NCBI RefSeq assembly: GCF_000224145.3
Contig: NC_020169.2
Span: forward strand, 5,033,555 to 5,097,554
DNA length: 64,000 nucleotides
Reading direction: 5' to 3'
DNA from: Ciona intestinalis
Taxonomy: Eukaryota > Chordata > Ascidiacea > Phlebobranchia > Cionidae
This document shows positions 11,201-23,933 of the stretch, piece after piece. The position numbers and the translations under genes are program-made. The notes under the pieces are model-generated. The model saw only the letters and a program-made list of their open reading frames with translations, had not been told where the DNA came from and did not search any database. Within the stretch, counting starts at the first letter, position 1; each line of letters begins with the position of its first letter.

Positions 11201-14200
11201 AGGCAATAATCACCTTTCATCTGTGCATTATGTTGACCAGTAGCTACTTGTTGTTGTGGCAACCCACTACCAAGTGATCCCATCATTCCAATGCCTGGTG
11301 TGGGGCTGGATGGCTCACCACGACCAAATTTACTAGAAATATAAAGTTTTTGTTAATACTCTACTAAAAAATACATACATTTAGCTTTTTAACCAAAGTT
11401 TTGTCAAAAAACTCACTGTTTATTTTTTTTTGATAAATTTTTACTTTTAATTATTTAAATATATATACCTAATAATTTTTAATCGTGCTTACCCCTGACT
11501 AGAAGTTGCAGAAGTAGAATCCCTGTTCACCGATGCAGAACTCGCAGATTGGTTGCTTGTGTTGTGGAATGATGACATATCGTAATAACTTGGCTGAAAA
11601 ACAAGAAACCTTTTTAAACAAAAAAATAATAATTTTTGAAAACAATACATTTTGTTGTTACTGGAAAAGGGTTTACATTGAGTTCAAATTTTTTAAACCA
11701 GAGTTTAAACTTTTTAACATCAACCGAAATTAAAACTTAACGTATATAAGGTTTACCAAATTTAATAAATCTAAAATCCTCACACATTTAACATTAGAAT
11801 GTCACACCCAAGACTTTGCTAAAAATTAAAAAAAAACAGAGGCCTATAATTAATATACTTACAATCTGGTGATTTACAACTCGTGACTGAACAGCCATCA
11901 GTGGATCAGTATATCCATACAGAGCCTCCGGCTGCAACAAAACAAGGAATGTTACATCATATTTAAAAAAATAACAGTGATTTTAAAAGTGCTGGATAAA
12001 AGGTAAAACCGATCTTTTATATTTTGACTAAAATTTCTCAAAATTGACGTTTACAATTACACCACAAAGTTAACTAGGTTACATTCTACAGTATTTAGGA
12101 TCTGCAAATTGCTAAACTGTAAATGGCCATATTTCAACAAACTTCATACTAACTTACTGTTTATACAGTGTTTTAAACTTACTAACTTACTGTATTACAT
12201 AGCATTATAAACTTATTGTATACATAGCATTATAAACTTATTGTATATATAGCATTATAAACTTATTGCGTATATAGCAAACTTACTGTATAAGCTGTCA
12301 TGAGCCCTGGAGCCACTGGAATGCCGTATTGGTTAGCCAGTAATGGTGGGACACCGAGTGGTAAATTTGGTGGACCAGCTTTGGATGCGTTAGCAAGCGA
12401 TGATGGTTTGTTGGTATCTGAGAGATTATTTTTGTTAGATAAAATGGGTTGTAAGGTTAGTTTGTAATGTAAATATGCTGGTTTTGTGTACCATTCCATT
12501 CTATATGGGTGACAACCTTGTCTATGACCTGGGATTTGGTCCAGTAAGTCCATTTTGGTTATTGTTATAAAGTGGATGTACAGTTGGTTATGAAGACAAC
12601 ACAAGAGCAATTAGAATAATAAAATAAACAACTAGCATTTAAAAGTAATCCAAAATTTAATATTACCTAAAATATTATACAAATGGAATGTAATTTATGC
12701 CATGTTTTATTAAAAATAGATGTACCACCAACTCCAAATTCACGCCCCAAAACTACAAATTCAAGCCCAAAATTTTGTAACTGACCATTTGCCGCAGATG
12801 GTAATGTGGCGCCACCTAGCGCTGATCCAAGCGTGTTTGATGAGGTGGTGGAAGACTGATGTCCCGGATGTGAGGACGGATGACCTGCTGATGTGTAAAG
12901 ATCATTGCTCGATAAATGCTTTCCAGGAGAAGATGCGCTCGGGATCATGGAGTTCTGGGATTGCATCGAAGAGTTTGCGCTGTGGGGAATAAGGAGTATT
13001 GTTAGGGGTGTCTACGTCTGGAGTGACTTTTAAATAACGGGGGTTACATCATATTATTAGAATTTTGAAACCGGGTGACATTATGTTATAGTAAATTTTG
13101 TAACCTAGGTGACATCATATTATAACAATCAAGTTTTAAACTTGAAAAGTGTAGAGCCAAAGTATACAGTGTTCGCTACATTAATCAAACAGTCCCTACA
13201 ATCGACAACTATGAATGTAACTTATAGTGTCACATTTTTAAAAGTAAAAAAATTAATAAAACAGTCTATAAAATAAGAGCACAGGTAGTTCAATATAGTG
13301 AGCAATTTCTGTAAGACATAGTAAGTTGTTCCGAATGTAGACACACTCACCTATACGGCATCTGCATATTCATATACCCTGCGCCCCCAGTGAGCGAACC
13401 AGCAAGGGGGGTACTTGAAGGGGAAACAGCTTTAGAAATATTAATAGGGGCTGATGTGGAAGGGGTTAGTTTGGTCGGGGTCGACCCCACGTGCGGGGTA
13501 ATATGGGTTTGTCCTAACCCAGATGCCAGAGAAGATATCACGGCTGAAGACTGGGGAAATATAATGAGTGAATATATCTTATTTGTAATATATATAATGT
13601 TATTGTACTATTCTATATGGGTGAACTATTAGGCCATTTTTGTCCCCTTGTCCAATGGTTGTTTTTATTTCGTGCCAATCTATTCAACGAAAAAAAATCA
13701 AAAAAAATTCAGCTTAACATAAAAAATTCAAAAATAAATAAAGGACTTCGTGTTCCTTCTGAACAAAATATGAATTGGTTGCTAATTCTAAACTTTAATT
13801 TAATAATGAATATGTGAGATCATAGGTTACTTACATCCTTAGATGGGGTGCCAGTAATATGGGCCATTGGTGAAACTTGTAAACTTGATGGCAAGCTTGA
13901 TGTGGGAATAGGTGACCTTATACTCCGACCTTTAATAAGGGATGTTTATATAACATATATATGTAGTAGGGTGGGGTAGATTGGACATTGTAGGGTAGGG
14001 GAAGATGGGACAACTTTTTAATCTATTTTCTTGTCCTATTTGGTAGTAAACAAGAAACATTTAAAGAATTATAAAAAATATATTCGTATGGCTCCCATAG
14101 ACCGTTGTTAATTGTTTAAAATACAATCACGATATTTGGATATTATGTGCTAAGGTGTCACTACTGTCACATACTTGTTACAGTTTTAATTTAAAACCGT

Positions 14201-17200
14201 TGGCATTAAGTAAAAGCAGTAGTCCATTGTATGAATGTATGGTGTAGTAAACTACTAGCTGCGAGTATTTAATGCAGCCAGCCCTGTTAACACCTTGTGT
14301 GAAAATCTTGCAACACAATAATTTAGCACGGTGTGTATAAGTAGCGTATCAATAAGTCAACATACTTATACAAGTTTGCATTTTAAACAAATTAGTAGAC
14401 TTGCATTCTTTTAAAACAAATTTGATGCCAATGTTTACAGTTTAATGCAGTGCTGAAAATTTTAAGAGTAGGCCTGTCTACCCCCCCTTATGTTTGGCAC
14501 CAATGTTATGCACAACACACTTGCCAGGTTAACTGAGTTATATTTACCTGCAGAGTTGGACATATCGGGCCCAGATTGCTGACTTTGTTGAGCAAGAGAT
14601 GTAGAGGTGTAGTATGAATGGGAATGGGATGGGTGGCTGGAGATATATAGGTGTTAGTTAATACAATGTATATTTAATCAGCATTTAAGAGGTGCAGATT
14701 CTAAGTATAGGCAGTAGAATGTATGTTACAATAATCAAAGAGTTGAAATTGCTATTTTAACAATATATACCAATTACAATCTAACATAGAATAGGTACTG
14801 GTTAGATCAATTCTTGGACTAAAGTTCCAAGACAAACAGTGTACAGTTCTACAGTCAATTTATAATTTTATTTTCCAGTATTTAAAATATAGAACCTGTA
14901 TACTTTAACAGAGAAACTTCCATTACCTTGATTCTATAGTTGTTTCATGTGGTAAACCAATGGGTAAGTTACCACTCGCTGATATTCGACCTGAAGGATA
15001 AACTCCCGGCATATCGAGGGAGGTTTGCACACCAGAGGGGGTTGAAGAGGAGTGACTTTGCGGATGAGCGATTCCTGGAGGTCCTCGTAGGTTCTCTGCA
15101 GACTTCATCGCTAAAAGGAACAGTAAAGATGAGAAATAATGAAAAAGTCTCAAATGTAACTATGTGTGTATGGTAGAGCAATAGGACAGAAATTATTGTT
15201 TTTACCAGTAAAAAGCTTTAAATGATTGATTTACTGATCAAAAATAGTTCGAATTTTTTTCATCTTTTTCAGTGTATACATGCATATATTGTGTGCAATT
15301 TAATTATGGATAAAACTTACAGTCGGGGAACCGTTGGGATTGTGTATGGTGTGGAAAACTTGCTTCAGTGGTTTGTGATCCAGATAAAACATCAGATGTT
15401 CCACCAATCTGTATGTGGGTGGTAAGGTGTTAAAGGATTTAAATTTTTTAAGATATATTTTACAAAAGAAACAGCAAAACATGATTGAATTTCAATGTAA
15501 AGTCAAACTAATATTAACTAAATAATTAATTGTATGTATTGGTAATTCTAAGCACCCAGACCACAGAACAATTAGTAAAGTTGTATACACCACAGAATGA
15601 ATGGATGGATGTTTCGTATGGGTTATTTTACTGACCTGGTTTAAGTTTTGAGTCAACTCTGGTTGTAAACTTTGATATGAAGATCTTGGTAGGATCTGTC
15701 CATCCATCTGTATGAAGTGGTTACTTATATATTTGTTATACATATCAAGGTTTAATACAAACATTAAAGCTATTTAAATGTTAAAATTGTTAAAAATATT
15801 CAGTGTTCGGTTACTAGCATGCAAGTCAGTGTTTTTCTAAGAGATAAAAAACTGTAGTAAGGTTAAAAAATCTGTATAAAGTAATTTTACATCACCTGTT
15901 TACTGTTGCTGTTGATTTGAGAGGAAAACATGGAAGATTCAGGGATGCTTGATGGAGGCATGTGGTTCAACATTGAGGTTTGGGATGAAGCAACACTGTA
16001 AGGACGATAATGTGAATAATTGAAATTTTACAAAAGGTGTGAACATAGTTCTTACTGTGTGGGATCTACCCCACTTTTCTATTCAAAACCCCCAACACTT
16101 CTTTCTATTTTTATCAGTTTTAAATTTCGATTAATAGTTGCTTATATTTCCACCCATGAAAAAAAAATTGAAATGAGCTAGTGAAAAAAATGGAAAAAAA
16201 TGAGATCTTACCTTTGATTGTAGAGATTGCTCTGATTGGTTGCGTTGCTCTGTTCAAAATCAGGTGGCGCACTCGAGTGGTCATCCACACCAAATTGAAG
16301 ATCGAACGAGGATAGTTCGTGGTAACCTCCTCCACCTGATCCTGGCATCTCAACAGCGGATGCGGGGATCTAGGGAGCAAAAAGAGGATGTCAAATTTTT
16401 GTAGAGGAAAAAGAGGATGTTTTTTTAAATATTTTTAGATCACATCTAAGCATCTCTCTCCATAAACAAATTTTTATTTTTCGTGGTATGCCCCTTTTAA
16501 AATGTGGACATGGCTTTATTGAAAACAGCCAATATTTGAGATTATTATGAACCTTATTTTGTTTCCTCCTTTGTTGTTTAGGTTGGCTGATAACCGACTG
16601 TGGAGCACCAAATGATAAAGTGTTGTGTTGCGACTGTGGTAGACCTGGTGGCATCGTACGTGATGCTTCTACCTGTTCACTTGTTACAGGAGGAAGACCA
16701 AGCTGTGGAAATAGGAAGGTAAAGGTATATTCTACCTGGGTAAGGTCCTACAATAAACACGCTATCGGACTAAGGACCAGATCGCCATTACTCTGAGATA
16801 AAGAAAAAAAACATAGTGAACAGGCACAGTCTTAAGCCTTGCTAACTAAATTGTGGTTGTAAATAATACATGGGATACTGGGTGGTTTTTGTACTGAAAG
16901 TAACAATTATCATGTTTAATGTCAGTTGAGCAGTTTGTTTGACATGTTACTTGATATTTTACGAGCATAAACCACTACAGGAATTTTCCGAAACCAAATG
17001 TCTCTATTTCAAATGGTTTAGTTTAAAAATAAACCATCTTCATTAACTTTACTTCTTATTACAAATATATACATATATTCATTTTAGTTATAAAATTTTA
17101 TCCCACCGATGCTTTCACAGCTTCAGTAGCTTCCCTCTGTTGAGCTTGCGAGAAGTTGTTGTAATCTGGTGACCCAGATGTTACTTGTGGTTCATTCTGT

Positions 17201-20200
17201 AATGGAATAGTTTAATCTCATAAATACAAATCACAATTTCATTATCTGAATACACCATATGAGTAAAGTATGGCGTAATGCTAACTTTGAAATAAAAAAC
17301 AGTTCACAACAAAGTATCAAACCATGTGGGTTATAACTAAAGTTTGAAGGTATTTCTGTTTCTTTTACCTTAATAAACTGAACTATTTAGACAAGGCTTG
17401 GATACATTTGTGGATATATTTACCCATAATGAGGTTTATGGGTTGTGATTAATTAATTGATCGTGATAAATTTGAATCCCAACAGATGTAGTTAGGAAAA
17501 ATGTAAGTAATTGAAAACCAACAGTAATCCCACATCTTTTATAGACAGACAAAGCCAAATTAGACGGTACACAAATTTAAGTTCAAATTTCACAAAGAAT
17601 CAACAAAACATACCGGTTTGATTACAGTGAATGCTGATTTGGTAATATCCGATATTTGACCAAGCATAGTACTCTGGTCGGGCCCTTTAAATTGTTCACC
17701 AAATGTTCCTAATAGTGCGGATCCCTTCTGTTCATCCATGCTCACTTTACCATTGTATTGAGCATAGGGACTAATTGAAAACAAGAGTGGTCAATAATCT
17801 TCCGTTATATGTTATATCATGATTATTGGTTTAATTTATGTATAGGAAGTAGGCACCAAACTTTTGTGCAGAGATAGTTGGACACGCATTCCTGTGAAAA
17901 ATCTAATTTATTGAACTAACAGTTTACTGTTTTAACACAGTGCAGAATATTCTGGGGTGCATCTGCATTGTGCCCACCCTGCTACCCTAGGTTTGGTGCC
18001 TATGACTACAAGTATACAGCCCTTTTTTATTAGTTCTTAATCAATAGGCTTATTTATTTTTATCCACACTTTCAAAGTAATTTGTGGCTGAATTATAACC
18101 AGATTATAAGTACAATTGCTCACTACAATTAACAGAAGAAACAACAGATATTCGCTAAAATAAAAATTATTTACAATGTCAGCCATACAGACCACCCTAC
18201 AAACACATACAGTTGTAAGGTAAGTATGGAATGCCTGGCTTTTTATATGGCAAACGGGTTCCAAGTTATGAGCAAGTTAAATGCAAATAACCTGATCATG
18301 TTTGCAAGTTAATTAATAGCGTCGGGCACACGTACATCACAACCTAGTAGTTAGTGATTTCAATTTGATTAATAAAGTGAAAAGTAACCTTTCTATTTAC
18401 AATTCAGCAGCTGTGTGAACTATTCTTAGGCAAATATTAAACATGACGCACAATGTATTGTGAGTTGTTTGAACAGTTAGACGTAATCTGTAATATTTAT
18501 CTCTCAGAGTTGCTTGGATACCAAATGAATATATATATCAACAATAACATATATGCTGCTGAGTGCTGGACATGTGGAATGTTTTGATACAATACAATCA
18601 ACACACCCAAGCGAACGTAAGGGGAAAGACGTGTTACCCCAACTATTAAAACAGGAGTGGCAGGTTTTAGCACCCTAGTCTTAAACCTAAAACAGCTTTA
18701 ACACGGATGCTAGGTGAATATAAAAACATGGAGAGCTACAGTATACCACATTTGTGACCTTTTTCAACAAGGTTCCATATGTTTGATGATTATGAGTAAA
18801 ATTGCATTTTAGCAATGTCACCCCATAATATGTTAAAACGTTACTATTTTTTTCAAATGAATTAAAAAAAGGATCTTACAACCAATGTGTTAAAATTATG
18901 ACTGTGTATATAACTATCCCTACCCCAAGCATTTAAAAAATGGCACCTATTTTATGACTTACTTATCAGGCGCATGGCCTTGTGTGGATCCACCATAGTG
19001 GTTTGTGTTCACAGATCCCGGTTTATTATTCTGTGAATCGTATGAACCAAACAAGCGAGACGACGGAGCATCCATCTCATTGACTGGCTTGCTATCACTG
19101 AACAACGAGTTTGACTAAAAAGAATGTGGATTAGTGGGTGAGGGGGTTTTAATTATGGGATAAAACAAAACTGTCGACATCCTTGGGCTGTTCTATTCAA
19201 ATTATACAAAAGGAAAATATAGCCCATATATAATAGACAATAGACACACGTAACACTGAAACAAAACAGATTCTAATTTGAAACAAAACAAATTTACTTT
19301 TACAGTATGTGTATGAAGTGAGTCAATACACCACAATGTTAACATGACAATAGTGAAAATTGCATACTAGAACCCATGGTACAGAACACCAAATACCAAT
19401 AAAATTATAATTTTGGTGACTAGTATACAGTATACACCACTCTGGGCACATGTGGACATGCCAATACTTACATTTGCATACAATCACACCGAACACAGCC
19501 CGAAATAAGCTTACCTGTCCTTGCTGTTGTAGTTGTTGTATAACAGACGGCGGTGAATGGTGTGTAGATGAACTGTTATTGAAAACCAAACCATCATTCG
19601 CCTTATAACTTCCATCAGTGGTTGTGCCTGAAAATGGAAGATGTTATTTGGGAAATAGATGGCTTTGCTTACAAAAAATAAAAATAGATTTTTTTTTACG
19701 TCTCTTTTAAACAAATAAAGACCTGTGTCATGGCATTCGTGAAAAAAACTAATGTTTTTTTTTTGTTAAAATAGGTTTGTTTTTCGAGCAAAATGCAAAG
19801 TATGCATTTTTTAACGCTATGTTGAAAAATTTTATGCTAAATATAAAACACCTAATGAAAATCCTTTTAAATGAAAAACATTTACATACATTTTTCTTTC
19901 TAAGGTAAATCTTTTTGTGAACATCAACTTTACCTGGATGATTTTTCTTGAAAAGTGAATCGATATCAATGCGTTCTCCCATCTGTGGTGCAGAAGATGG
20001 TTGTACATGGTTGGATATAGTGGTGGAAGGCAGAGCACCACTTATCGGGGCTGACATTGTGTTTTGTGACTGGAACACCTTCGTTTCTGTGAGCTATGAA
20101 CATATTGGATTACTATGAGTTGCAGGGTAGTGGCTAAATCATGTTTGGTGTATTTATCTGGATTAAAAGTGATGCCAAAGGGCACATGAGCTATGAGCAT

Positions 20201-23200
20201 AACCTACTTAGCGGATGATGTAACTGTAATAAATTAGCATGGTAAAAACATATACTTTTCATATTTCAGACATGAATAATAAACGAATAAATAAAGACAA
20301 CATAATAAGCAAAGACTTTCTCACATCATCATTCCAGCTTTCAGTTCCCCACGCTTCAGAAAACGAGTCGTTCTTTTTATCATGTGACTTTTGAGTGTCG
20401 TCATTAGTCCATGTACCAACCTTGTAAAAAACAGTTAATTAAATTAAAAACAAAAATTTGACATACATGTAATGTTTGAGTTTTAAATATAACACCAAGG
20501 CAAATTGAAACATCAATGGTAATTTTTTTTTAAATACTAGAATATTATGACTGTTAAGTTCAAAGAACAAACACAGATAAATTTCCCATATCCAAGTTTT
20601 TACCCAAACATCGCAAAAATTAAAGTAAACAGCTTTATTTGCAACTTACTTCCATTCCCCAGTCTTCTTCTACTTCTTGCCCAACTTCTGTAGGTGCTGT
20701 GGTGTCATCGTGTTTGTTAAATGTTCCAAAACCATCATCAAATTCGTTTTGATTATTTGCATCAGTTTGGTGCCTTGGACCGTTGTACCCACCCCTGTTA
20801 TAACGACTGTGAAAACAATCATTCAATGTTATTATGCATAGAATTGAATTTTTAAGAAAATTTAATCACATAGGCGTGAGCTGACTGTTGGTTTCAAAAT
20901 GTAAAGATCCCATACTGGCAAAACTGATAAACAAATCCTTTGGCCATAAATAGTATAAAAAACTGAAAAAAACAATTTTATAAAAATGCTAAGTAAAAAA
21001 TTGTTAGTTTGTTAAACTTACGCAAATCTTCGAGGTCCTCTGGCAGGGTATCTCCCCCCTCGACCAGCATTAGAGTTCCCTCTTCCTCGTCCTCTTCTTC
21101 CTCCTCTTTGACGATCCCTGCTCTCTAAACCACGAGTGTCATCTTCCGCTGTTCGATCCCGGTCACCACTTTTACCTGAACAAGTAAATAAATAATAACT
21201 TTTTTGGGACACTTTTTTTAGAATTTAGGACAATTTTGAGACCGGATTTTAGAAAGTAGAAATGTTGGTAATGTATGCGTCATGTCAAAAATGCCACTAT
21301 TTAAAAAAATTAGTGAAATATGAGGTGACATGTTTATAACTTCAAAGTTGTGGGTGGTGTAACACCTCAAGTACCCCTAACATTACCTCTATGCTTTGCA
21401 GGAGTATTGTTTATGATGTATTCAGGGCCCATTCAATAAGAATCAACATAGATGAAAAAATGAAACTTTATATTTTCAAAGTTAAGATTTCACCAACTAT
21501 TTTTTAGTCAAAGTTCTGATCCTGCATATAACAACAACTTAAGCCACTAATAACACACATTCCATTTTAGCACCCCTGTTTCCCACACAAAAGTGATAAA
21601 ACTGATACGTAATTCAAGCTCAACTGTTGGCAGCATTGAGTGAAGAGTTATTTTAGGTGCGATATTTCATACCTCGTTTCCCTTTTCCTTTCCCTCTGCC
21701 ACGACCTCTGTTGTCACTTCGCTCTCTATTATTCTGTGAAGTGAAATCATCCTTTATCTCTTCATCGTACGAATCATTACTTTGTCCAGACGTTGGAACC
21801 GTTTTACCCTTTCGTCGTGTTGCAGTTTCCCATTCGTTTTTCTGAAACAAAAATTATATAAATCACACCAATAAAAACGCACATTTTTATCAAACCAAGT
21901 ACTTACATAGATATATTAAAGAAACATGTTCATTACATTTACTTACCAACTTTGCTCTATGCTTTTTTTACTTTATTATGGGTTTTTGTTTATAAATAAA
22001 CAGAGATTTTTAAATTATGTAACATTATTTTTTAATTAAGCTTACATCTGGCAGTAACAACAAAATAGCATTAATATGAAATTTGATAACATTTAGAAAC
22101 CATTAAACAAAATAAAAAACAACTAAAGTTTTTACATATTTGAAAATCTGCTGCTGTGACCAGCTTGGCCCACTTCCCCATATGGCAACACCTTTATAAC
22201 ACATGTCTGCTATAGGAGAGTCAATACAATAAACACACACTGTGTTACTACAGTCACAAACCACCATAAGTTTAAACATAGTAATATCTTACAAAAAACT
22301 GTCATGTTTTATCACAATTTCATAATCATATCAGTTGTCCCTTTATAATTCATCAGCATTTTGACCACAATGATACATGGCTCATTTATTCTAGGCTACC
22401 GGTTAAAATATGAAAGGATAAATGAAATATCCAACCTGATTAAAAGATCCACCTTCCAAGATAAGTTCGATGGCTCTGTTTGTGTCATTGTTTGTGTCAT
22501 ATAGTGCAGTACGGGCGATGTCTTCTGAGGTTCCGGTGATTTCTATAATCTGAAACACAATATAAAACCTTTAAATTAAAAAAAACAATTTATAATACAT
22601 AGTATTGGCCTTAATAATGATTAAATGATAGCATGACTAAAAAGTGGTAATTTTGTAATTTTTTCAAAACACAATTTTTAATCTTTATACATAAATATAG
22701 AGTTCATGTAACTTTATGATACACAGTATGGTCCTACGACTACTCCTAGGTAAAAGGTAAATGGATGGTATAATTAAAGAATTAGTAATTTTATAAATAT
22801 ATTTAAAACACAATTTACAGTTTTTTTTTAATAAATAATATATATATATATAATGTATTACAAACGGTTTGGTCCTAGATATAGAGTAAAATAATAGTAT
22901 AATTAGGAAAATAGTAAGTGCTATAAATCATGCATTCAAAACACAATCCTACAATTCTGTCAGAATTTTACCAGGAATGCGGTTCATTTTATATATAAAC
23001 TCATCGTGTCTGCATATAACAGATTGTGTTTACATTATGGGTTACCAGCACCACAATTTTTATTACTACTTCCTCTTTATTTGTCTGGTTTTGTGGGAAC
23101 AATGGCCATTCTAAAGAATTTATGTGAATATTTTGTACTACAATAGACTGAACTGGTAAAAAAAACAGCTGCTACTAAAAATCAAACCAACTTCAAAGTG

Positions 23201-23933
23201 CATTAAATATTGACTAGGAATTATCCTCTTTAAACGCTCATGTAACAAGTTATTCAGTAAAATGACATTAACAAAGAAATTTACTATCAAACTAAAACTG
23301 AAACAGATGTACCCTGGTAACAGATATATTTCCTAAAACATAGTTTAAATGTGTAAAATTTTCACTATTCAAAGGAATTTTTTAAACTGTGTGAAATTAC
23401 AACTATTAAACAGACTGTTTTTACCAATAAAAATCTCCATTAGCCTTAAAGATAGGTGTAAGCTATTACATGTGTGAAATCACTATAAAATAGAATGAAT
23501 GAAAGTTGTCGTGTATACCTTTTCGACACTGTTATGCATTTCAACATCATCCTCCCTCCCATTATTGCTGATCATCTGTGCAAGTCGTATTTGATCGGCT
23601 GTCGCCTGAAATGTGGGAAATACCATTAAAAATAACAATTGATTACCACTGTCACAACCAGCAATTATTAAAGTACTAAAACTTTTTTATTTTGTTGACT
23701 TTTTTTACCAAAAGGGGTGTAATTTTTCCTGATAACAAATTATTAAAAGCTTAACATTAAATGGGGTTTGTCTGTTAAATAAAACACAAAAACAATATAG
23801 TAAGCCAATAAGCTTCAATGGAGTATCTCTAAGTATTTAATAACTGTCCAACCTTTGTGACTTGTGAACTTTTCACTGCATTTGTGGACGATTTGTCTCG
23901 CCGTTGTGTTCTGCCTGATGTAACCACTGACAT
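8237..23933 (-). CDS. UBAP2L: UBAP2/UBAP2L (lingerer) orthologue, UBA-domain RNA-granule protein
   Basis: Ubiquitin-associated protein of the lingerer/UBAP2L family, linked to stress granules and RNA binding. Thirty-two coding exons read cleanly: 23933-23853, 23605-23519, 22549-22436, 21841-21673, 21175-21022, 20806-20650, 20420-20325, 20093-19934, 19627-19515, 19114-18963, 17770-17614, 17196-17107, 16702-16553, 16369-16212, 15995-15896, 15707-15636, 15408-15321, 15110-14927, 14636-14548, 13929-13835, 13550-13351, 12979-12786, 12417-12287, 11931-11863, 11593-11493, 11332-11214, 10734-10598, 10346-10262, 9411-9341, 9101-9030, 8760-8584, 8308-8237. They sum to 3894 nt (1297 aa) with every phase matching. 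In order: ATADQIRLAQMI plus a UBA domain (exons 2-3), an RGG-rich stretch (exons 4-6), GTESWNDD, the DUF3695-like block IPASAVEMPGSG, GPPNLPLGVPPLLANQYG, KFGRGEPSSP, and an end in GQYWGN, like human SYSWGAN. An acceptor at about 23972 precedes the ATG. Confidence 0.93.
8335..8575 (-). repeat. tRNA-headed SINE copy (Cics-like), minus strand
   Basis: On the minus strand this begins with a tRNA-like head (gcaaagtggttagcgc, an A-box-like core), continues with the family body (ccttgggcaagacact, then ccaacacagtggtcacta), and ends in a tail near 8340. It shares these blocks with copies at 44.05-44.41, 54.12-54.35 and 55.61-55.77 kb. I recall a composite SINE of this type (Cics-1) from Ciona; the name is from memory. 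It lies in the last UBAP2L intron. Confidence 0.75.
8850..9050. repeat. Local duplication across a UBAP2L donor site
   Basis: The block agctagcatacaaaataacc at 8865 recurs, with few changes, at 9011, and each is followed by a similar aacattgaag/atattgaagg stretch. The 9011 copy overlaps the real donor of the exon 9101-9030; the 8865 copy is a decayed duplicate lying in the downstream intron. Confidence 0.55.
9120..9335. repeat. Hairpin-forming interspersed repeat with a CTGATGA core
   Basis: Long imperfect inverted repeat: aaatgtagtacat at about 9200 pairs with acactacattt at about 9266-9280, and the arms extend to gacat/atgtc. Between them lie CCTGATGAAGCC and a nested GCCAT/ATGGC hairpin, then CGGAAA. 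A shorter relative is visible at about 59100-59200. The order CTGATGA ... GAAA inside a hairpin recalls the hammerhead ribozyme cores of some retroelement-derived repeats, but the usual stem II geometry is not met. Confidence 0.45.
9505..9672. repeat. Family B short inverted-repeat element (MITE-like)
   Basis: Starts ggtgccagactttt and ends ccccaggtttggcatctat, so its ends form an imperfect terminal inverted repeat around the motif ATAGGCRCCAAACC. The inside shares ttactgattaatacagtgcagaa with the copy at 17.85 kb. Six copies are visible in this window. Confidence 0.65.
12185..12290. repeat. Minisatellite, about 25-bp unit
   Basis: About four tandem copies of agcattataaacttattgt plus a variable atatata filler, within a UBAP2L intron. 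The last repeats run into the exon at 12287, so the gtaagt donor of that exon (minus strand) sits at the edge of the array. Confidence 0.7.
13962..14165. repeat. Family A MITE (Cimi-like), UBAP2L intron
   Basis: Left end tagtagggtggggtag followed by gaagatgggac; the inside has tttggtagtaaacaagaaac, the tcccatagaccgttgttaa block and gatattatgtgctaa. The right inverted end is eroded. It is one of about nine copies in this window. Confidence 0.75.
14385..14512. repeat. Family B MITE-like fragment
   Basis: Shares the inner stretch tttaatgcagtgctgaaaat and the right end ccttatgtttggcaccaat with the copies at 9.5 and 17.9 kb. The left end is degraded. Lies in a UBAP2L intron. Confidence 0.55.
17846..18006. 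repeat. Family B MITE-like element
   Basis: Clear ends: taggcaccaaacttttg on the left and taggtttggtgcctatga on the right form the terminal inverted repeat. Lies in a UBAP2L intron and is the best-preserved copy for defining the family ends. Confidence 0.7.
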
